This document shows positions 56,901 through 64,000 of a DNA stretch of 64,000 bases, one piece after another. A program made the translations under genes and the position numbers. This stretch comes from Eutreptiella sp. 'Long Island Sound 2002'. Its lineage: Eukaryota > Euglenozoa > Euglenophyceae > Eutreptiales > Eutreptiaceae. The stretch covers positions 16,303,079 through 16,367,078 of the forward strand of contig OZ038400.1 in assembly GCA_964036045.1 (NCBI GenBank), in the 5' to 3' direction. Under the pieces are notes generated by a model, which saw only the letters and a program-made list of their open reading frames with translations, was not told the origin of the DNA and ran no database searches. Position 1 is the first letter of the stretch; the number at the start of each line of letters is the position of its first letter.

Positions 56901-59900
56901 GGCTTGGCCAAAAATGGCCTTCCTGCCCTGTCTTTGGACGTATTATGCCTAGCCTGTGTGGCGGATGTCCGGACCGTAGGGTGGTCAGTCTGGGGGCTTT
57001 TTGGTCAATGTTTGATTAAGCAAGTTGACTTTGATTCGGGGCTCGCCTATGTCTTACAGCAGCGGATACCGTTTTACCGGTGGTCCAAATCCCAATTGTA
57101 TGGTGCATGGCGTGCCCATGAACCTGATTCCATGCTTCCAAGCTTCAAAACTGCTATCTAGAGGGCAAATTGGAGGCCGGGACCCTCTTTTTTGAAATCT
57201 TTGGGCCTGAAGGCCGCCAGGCCTTCAGCCGCCCGCCCGCCTTCGCCCACGCCTTAGCCGAAGCCAAAGGCGGAGGCCAACCCTTTAGAGTCGCTACCCA
57301 GGGGGCTTGGCCAAAAATGGCCTTCCTGCCCTGTCTTTGGACGTATTATGCCTAGCCTGTGTGGCGGCTGTCCGGACCGTAGGGTGGTCAGTCTGGGGGC
57401 TTTTTGGTCAATGTTTGATTAAGCAAGTTGACTTTGATTCGGGGCTCGCCTATGTCTTACAGCAGCGGATACCGTTTTACCGGTGGTCCAAATCCCAATT
57501 GTATGGTGCATGGCGTACCCATGAACCTGATTCCATGCTTCCAAGCTTCAAAACTGCTATCTAGAGGGCAAATTGGAGGCCGGGACCCTCTTTTTTGAAA
57601 TCTTTGGGGCTGAAGGCCGCCAGGCCTTCAGCCGCCCACCCGCCTTCGCCCACGCCTTAGCCGAAACCAAAGGCGGAGGCCAACCCTCTAGAGTCGCTAC
57701 CCAGGGGGCTTGGCCAAAAATGGCCTTCCTGCCCTGTCTTTGGACGTATTATGCCTAGCCTGTGTGGCGGATGTCCGGACCGTAGGGTGGTCAGTCTGGG
57801 GGCTTTTTGGTCAATGTTTGATTAAGCAAGTTGACTTTGATTCGGGGCTCGCCTATGTCTTACAGCAGCGGATACCGTTTTACCGGTGGTCCAAATCCCA
57901 ATTGTATGGTGCATGGCGTGCCCATGAACCTGATTCCATGCTTCCAAGCTTCAAAACTGCTATCTAGAGGGCAAATTGGAGGCCGGGACCCTCTTTTTTG
58001 AAATCTTTGGGCCTGAAGGCCGCCAGGCCTTCAGCCGCCCGCCCGCCTTCGCCCACGCCTTAGCCGAAGCCAAAGGCGGAGGCCAACCCTTTAGAGTCGC
58101 TACCCAGGGGGCTTGGCCAAAAATGGCCTTCCTGCCCTGTCTTTGGACGTATTATGCCTAGCTTGTGTGGCGGCTGTCCGGACCGTAGGGTGGTCAGTCT
58201 GGGGGCTTTTTGGTCAATGTTTGATTAAGCAAGTTGACTTTGATTCGGGGCTCGCCTATGTCTTACAGCAGCGGATACCGTTTTACCGGTGGTCCAAATC
58301 CCAATTGTATGGTGCATGGCGTACCCATGAACCTGATTCCATGCTTCCAAGCTTCAAAACTGCTATCTAGAGGGCAAATTGGAGGCCGGGACCCTCTTTT
58401 TTGAAATCTTTGGGCCTGAAGGCCGCCAGGCCTTCAGCCGCCCGCCCGCCTTCGCCCACGCCTTAGCCGAAGCCAAAGGCGGAGGCCAACCCTTTAGAGT
58501 CGCTACCCAGGGGGCTTGGCCAAAAATGGCCTTCCTGCCCTGTCTTTGGACGTATTATGCCTAGCCTGTGTGGCGGCTGTCCGGACCGTAGGGTGGTCAG
58601 TCTGGGGGCTTTTTGGTCAATGTTTGATTAAGCAAGTTGACTTTGATTCGGGGCTCGCCTATGTCTTACAGCAGCGGATACCGTTTTACCGGTGGTCCAA
58701 ATCCCAATTGTATGGTGCATGGCGTACCCATGAACCTGATTCCATGCTTCCAAGCTTCAAAACTGCTATCTAGAGGGCAAATTGGAGGCCGGGACCCTCT
58801 TTTTTGAAATCTTTGGGGCTGAAGGCCGCCAGGCCTTCAGCCGCCCACCCGCCTTCGCCCACGCCTTAGCCGAAACCAAAGGCGGAGGCCAACCCTCTAG
58901 AGTCGCTACCCAGGGGGCTTGGCCAAAAATGGCCTTCCTGCCCTGTCTTTGGACGTATTATGCCTAGCCTGTGTGGCGGATGTCCGGACCGTAGGGTGGT
59001 CAGTCTGGGGGCTTTTTGGTCAATGTTTGATTAAGCAAGTTGACTTTGATTCGGGGCTCGCCTATGTCTTACAGCAGCGGATACCGTTTTACCGGTGGTC
59101 CAAATCCCAATTGTATGGTGCATGGCGTGCCCATGAACCTGATTCCATGCTTCCAAGCTTCAAAACTGCTATCTAGAGGGCAAATTGGAGGCCGGGACCC
59201 TCTTTTTTGAAATCTTTGGGCCTGAAGGCCGCCAGGCCTTCAGCCGCCCGCCCGCCTTCGCCCACGCCTTAGCCGAAGCCAAAGGCGGAGGCCAACCCTT
59301 TAGAGTCGCTACCCAGGGGGCTTGGCCAAAAATGGCCTTCCTGCCCTGTCTTTGGACGTATTATGCCTAGCCTGTGTGGCGGCTGTCCGGACCGTAGGGT
59401 GGTCAGTCTGGGGGCTTTTTGGTCAATGTTTGATTAAGCAAGTTGACTTTGATTCGGGGCTCGCCTATGTCTTACAGCAGCGGATACCGTTTTACCGGTG
59501 GTCCAAATCCCAATTGTATGGTGCATGGCGTACCCATGAACCTGATTTCATGCTTCCAAGCTTCAAAACTGCTATCTAGAGGGCAAATTGGAGGCCGGGA
59601 CCCTCTTTTTTGAAATCTTTGGGGCTGAAGGCCGCCAGGCCTTCAGCCGCCCACCCGCCTTCGCCCACGCCTTAGCCGAAACCAAAGGCGGAGGCCAACC
59701 CTCTAGAGTCGCTACCCAGGGGGCTTGGCCAAAAATGGCCTTCCTGCCCTGTCTTTGGACGTATTATGCCTAGCCTGTGTGGCGGATGTCCGGACCGTAG
59801 GGTGGTCAGTCTGGGGGCTTTTTGGTCAATGTTTGATTAAGCAAGTTGACTTTGATTCGGGGCTCGCCTATGTCTTACAGCAGCGGATACCGTTTTACCG

Positions 59901-62200
59901 GTGGTCCAAATCCCAATTGTATGGTGCATGGCGTGCCCATGAACCTGATTCCATGCTTCCAAGCTTTAAAACTGCTATCTAGAGGGCAAATTGGAGGCCG
60001 GGACCCTCTTTTTTGAAATCTTTGGGCCTGAAGGCCGCCAGGCCGTCAGCCGCCCGCCCGCCTTCGCCCACGCCTTAGCCGAAGCCAAAGGCGGAGGCCA
60101 ACCCTTTAGAGTCGCTACCCAGGGGGCTTGGCCAAAAATGGCCTTCCTGCCCTGTCTTTGGACGTATTATGCCTAGCCTGTGTGGCGGCTGTCCGGACCG
60201 TAGGGTGGTCAGTCTGGGGGCTTTTTGGTCAATGTTTGATTAAGCAAGTTGACTTTGATTCGGGGCTCGCCTATGTCTTACAGCAGCGGATACCGTTTTA
60301 CCGGTGGTCCAAATCCCAATTGTATGGTGCATGGCGTACCCATGAACCTGATTCCATGCTTCCAAGCTTCAAAACTGCTATCTAGAGGGCAAATTGGAGG
60401 CCGGGACCCTCTTTTTTGAAATCTTTGGGCCTGAAGGCCGCCAGGCCTTCAGCCGCCCGCCCGCCTTCGCCCACGCCTTAGCCGAAGCCAAAGGCGGAGG
60501 CCAACCCTTTAGAGTCGCTACCCAGGGGGCTTGGCCAAAAATGGCCTTCCTGCCCTGTCTTTGGACGTATTATGCCTAGCCTGTGTGGCGGCTGTCCGGA
60601 CCGTAGGGTGGTCAGTCTGGGGGCTTTTTGGTCAATGTTTGATTAAGCAAGTTGACTTTGATTCGGGGCTCGCCTATGTCTTACAGCAGCGGATACCGTT
60701 TTACCGGTGGTCCAAATCCCAATTGTATGGTGCATGGCGTACCCATGAACCTGATTTCATGCTTCCAAGCTTCAAAACTGCTATCTAGAGGGCAAATTGG
60801 AGGCCGGGACCCTCTTTTTTGAAATCTTTGGGGCTGAAGGCCGCCAGGCCTTCAGCCGCCCACCCGCCTTCGCCCACGCCTTAGCCGAAACCAAAGGCGG
60901 AGGCCAACCCTCTAGAGTCGCTACCCAGGGGGCTTGGCCAAAAATGGCCTTCCTGCCCTGTCTTTGGACGTATTATGCCTAGCCTGTGTGGCGGATGTCC
61001 GGACCGTAGGGTGGTCAGTCTGGGGGCTTTTTGGTCAATGTTTGATTAAGCAAGTTGACTTTGATTCGGGGCTCGCCTATGTCTTACAGCAGCGGATACC
61101 GTTTTACCGGTGGTCCAAATCCCAATTGTATGGTGCATGGCGTGCCCATGAACCTGATTCCATGCTTCCAAGCTTCAAAACTGCTATCTAGAGGGCAAAT
61201 TGGAGGCCGGGACCCTCTTTTTTGAAATCTTTGGGGCTGAAGGCCGCCAGGCCTTCAGCCGCCCGCCCGCCTTCGCCCACGCCTTAGCCGAAGCCAAAGG
61301 CGGAGGCCAACCCTTTAGAGTCGCTACCCAGGGGGCTTGGCCAAAAATGGCCTTCCTGCCCTGTCTTTGGACGTATTATGCCTAGCCTGTGTGGCGGCTG
61401 TCCGGACCGTAGGGTGGTCAGTCTGGGGGCTTTTTGGTCAATGTTTGATTAAGCAAGTTGACTTTGATTCGGGGCTCGCCTATGTCTTACAGCAGCGGAT
61501 ACCGTTTTACCGGTGGTCCAAATCCCAATTGTATGGTGCATGGCGTACCCATGAACCTGATTTCATGCTTCCAAGCTTCAAAACTGCTATCTAGAGGGCA
61601 AATTGGAGGCCGGGACCCTCTTTTTTGAAATCTTTGGGGCTGAAGGCCGCCAGGCCTTCAGCCGCCCACCCGCCTTCGCCCACGCCTTAGCCGAAACCAA
61701 AGGCGGAGGCCAACCCTCTAGAGTCGCTACCCAGGGGGCTTGGCCAAAAATGGCCTTCCTGCCCTGTCTTTGGACGTATTATGCCTAGCCTGTGTGGCGG
61801 ATGTCCGGACCGTAGGGTGGTCAGTCTGGGGGCTTTTTGGTCAATGTTTGATTAAGCAAGTTGACTTTGATTCGGGGCTCGCCTATGTCTTACAGCGGCG
61901 GATACCGTTTTACCGGTGGTCCAAATCCCAATTGTATGGTGCATGGCGTGCCCATGAACCTGATTCCATGCTTCCAAGCTTCAAAACTGCTATCTAGAGG
62001 GCAAATTGGAGGCCGGGACCCTCTTTTTTGAAATCTTTGGGCCTGAAGGCCGCCAGGCCTTCAGCCGCCCGCCCGCCTTCGCCCACGCCTTAGCCGAAGC
62101 CAAAGGCGGAGGCCAACCCTTTAGAGTCGCTACCCAGGGGGCTTGGCCAAAAATGGCCTTCCTGCCCTGTCTTTGGACGTATTATGCCTAGCCTGTGTGG
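53946..62200. repeat. 403-bp array, zone 4: alternating dimers (806 bp) and trimers (1,209 bp)
   Basis: A unit subtype with CGAAACCAAAGG, CCCTCTAGAGTCG and GCGGATGTCC recurs with spacing 1,209, 806, 806, 806, 1,209, 806, 1,209 and 806 (frames starting at 54083, 55292, 56098, 56904, 57710, 58919, 59725, 60934 and 61740). The second variant creates an additional XbaI site in these units only. This zone is the most recently homogenised part of the array. Confidence 0.9.
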
Positions 62201-64000
62201 CGGCTGTCCGGACCGTAGGGTGGTCAGTCTGGGGGCTTTTTGGTCAATGTTTGATTAAGCAAGTTGACTTTGATTCGGGGCTCGCCTATGTCTTACAGCA
62301 GCGGATACCGTTTTACCGGTGGTCCAAATCCCAATTGTATGGTGCATGGCGTACCCATGAACCTGATTTCATGCTTCCAAGCTTCAAAACTGCTAACTAG
62401 AGGGCAAATTGGAGGCCGGGACCCTCTTTTTTGAAATCTTTGGGGCTGAAGGCCGCCAGGCCTTCAGCCGCCCACCCGCCTTCGCCCACGCCTTAGCCGA
62501 AGCCAAAGGCGGAGGCCAACCCTTTAGAGTCGCTACCCAGGGGGCTTGGCCAAAAATGGCCTTCCTGCCCTGTCTTTGGACGTATTATGCCTAGCCTGTG
62601 TGGCGGCTGTCCGGACCGTAGGGTGGTCAGTCTGGGGGCTTTTTGGTCAATGTTTGATTAAGCAAGTTGACTTTGATTCGGGGCTCGCCTATGTCTTACA
62701 GCAGCGGATACCGTTTTACCGGTGGTCCAAATCCCAATTGTATGGTGCATGGCGTACCCATGAACCTGATTCCATGCTTCCAAGCTTCAAAACTGCTATC
62801 TAGAGGGCAAATTGGAGGCCGGGACCCTCTTTTTTGAAATCTTTGGGCCTGAAGGCCGCCAGGCCTTCAGCCGCCCGCCCGTCTTCGCCCACGCCTTAGC
62901 CGAAGCCAAAGGCGGAGGCCAACCCTTTAGAGTCGCTACCCAGGGGGCTTGGCCAAAAATGGCCTTCCTGCCCTGTCTTTGGACGTATTATGCCTAGCCT
63001 GTGTGGCGGCTGTCCGGACCGTAGGGTGGTCAGTCTGGGGGCTTTTTGGTCAATGTTTGATTAAGCAAGTTGACTTTGATTCGGGGCTCGCCTATGTCTT
63101 ACAGCAGCGGATACCGTTTTACCGGTGGTCCAAATCCCAATTGTATGGTGCATGGCGTACCCATGAACCTGATTCCATGCTTCCAAGCTTCAAAACTGCT
63201 ATCTAGAGGGCAAATTGGAGGCCGGGACCCTCTTTTTTGAAATCTTTGGGCCTGAAGGCCGCCAGGCCTTCAGCCGCCCGCCCGCCTTCGCCCACGCCTT
63301 AGCCGAAGCCAAAGGCGGAGGCCAACCCTTTAGAGTCGCTACCCAGGGGGCTTGGCCAAAAATGGCCTTCCTGCCCTGTCTTTGGACGTATTATGCCTAG
63401 CCTGTGTGGCGGCTGTCCGGACCGTAGGGTGGTCAGTCTGGGGGCTTTTTGGTCAATGTTTGATTAAGCAAGTTGACTTTGATTCGGGGCTCGCCTATGT
63501 CTTACAGCAGCGGATACCGTTTTACCGGTGGTCCAAATCCCAATTGTATGGTGCATGGCGTACCCATGAACCTGATTTCATGCTTCCAAGCTTCAAAACT
63601 GCTATCTAGAGGGCAAATTGGAGGCCGGGACCCTCTTTTTTGAAATCTTTGGGGCTGAAGGCCGCCAGGCCTTCAGCCGCCCACCCGCCTTCGCCCACGC
63701 CTTAGCCGAAGCCAAAGGCGGAGGCCAACCCTTTAGAGTCGCTACCCAGGGGGCTTGGCCAAAAATGGCCTTCCTGCCCTGTCTTTGGACGTATTATGCC
63801 TAGCCTGTGTGGCGGCTGTCCGGACCGTAGGGTGGTCAGTCTGGGGGCTTTTTGGTCAATGTTTGATTAAGCAAGTTGACTTTGATTCGGGGCACGCCTA
63901 TGTCTTACAGCAGCGGATACCGTTTTACCGGTGGTCCAAATCCCAATTGTATGGTGCATGGCGTGCCCATGAACCTGATTCCATGCTTCCAAGCTTCAAA

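Larger units (their letters stand above)
31025..64000. repeat. 403-bp satellite array, about 82 units
   Basis: A nearly homogeneous tandem array fills the rest of the window and continues beyond it. Each unit has one HindIII site (AAGCTT), one XbaI site (in CTATCTAGAGG), a 9-bp perfect hairpin CTGAAGGCC-GCCA-GGCCTTCAG, a second hairpin GGCCA-AAAA-TGGCC, and a T6 run. The unit has two short open frames of 85 and 61 codons on the plus strand (for example 31033-31290 and 31299-31484). Both begin with TTG, have no usable ATG, overlap in repeated fashion and are not conserved in length (fused at 43078, shortened at 40176). I treat them as chance frames. No similarity to rRNA, snRNA or histone genes is seen. 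Units differ by only a few bases. Confidence 0.98.

Overview
The window looks like a block of eukaryotic heterochromatin. It is almost entirely tandem repeat, GC-rich in its first 30 kb, with one 200-base assembly gap. I found no protein-coding gene I can defend. A tRNA-derived SINE with A and B boxes, satellite arrays with higher-order structure and TATA-bearing repeat modules all point to a eukaryote, most likely an animal. A large germline or sex-chromosome style repeat block, as in lamprey or hagfish, is only a guess from memory and is not shown by the sequence. Long open frames are plentiful but uninformative: the 23-bp and 6-bp repeats contain no stop codons in any frame, and the 'starts' in the 403-bp satellite are TTG, not ATG.

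Layout: (1) 1-8529, a 23-bp minisatellite with about 370 units. (2) 8530-8879, a short unique spacer with a stem-loop, a poly-C run and a retroelement-like 3' end carrying a (CTGAAC)3 tail. (3) 8880-14673, a (CCCCTG)n hexamer array. (4) 14674-15705, a 1,032-bp module with two tandem TATA-containing monomers. (5) 15706-15955, a short hexamer array. (6) 15956-16355, five 84-bp units. (7) 16440-16905, about ten copies of a dyad motif at irregular spacing. (8) 16947-22838, a second large hexamer array. (9) 22839-26770, a second 23-bp array that differs from the first by two bases per unit. (10) 26771-27027, a second poly-C plus retroelement-like end with a (CCAGCAA)3 tail. (11) 27028-28517, hexamers interrupted by a SINE. 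(12) 28518-29549, a second copy of the 1,032-bp module. (13) 29559-30824, a (TTAC)n run and six 215-bp units. (14) 30825-31024, the gap. (15) 31025-64000, about 82 copies of a 403-bp satellite with layered higher-order repeats.

The order [23-bp array, poly-C, retroelement-like end, hexamer array, TATA module] occurs twice, so the first 30 kb reads as two diverged copies of one composite super-unit. The last part of that super-unit (13.4-15.7 kb and 27.0-29.5 kb) is a recent duplication. Only the second copy carries the SINE. The most notable signal is that hexamer tracts begin exactly where short retroelement tail repeats end, twice in the same 6-base register. This suggests the 13 kb of hexamer DNA grew out of such tails.
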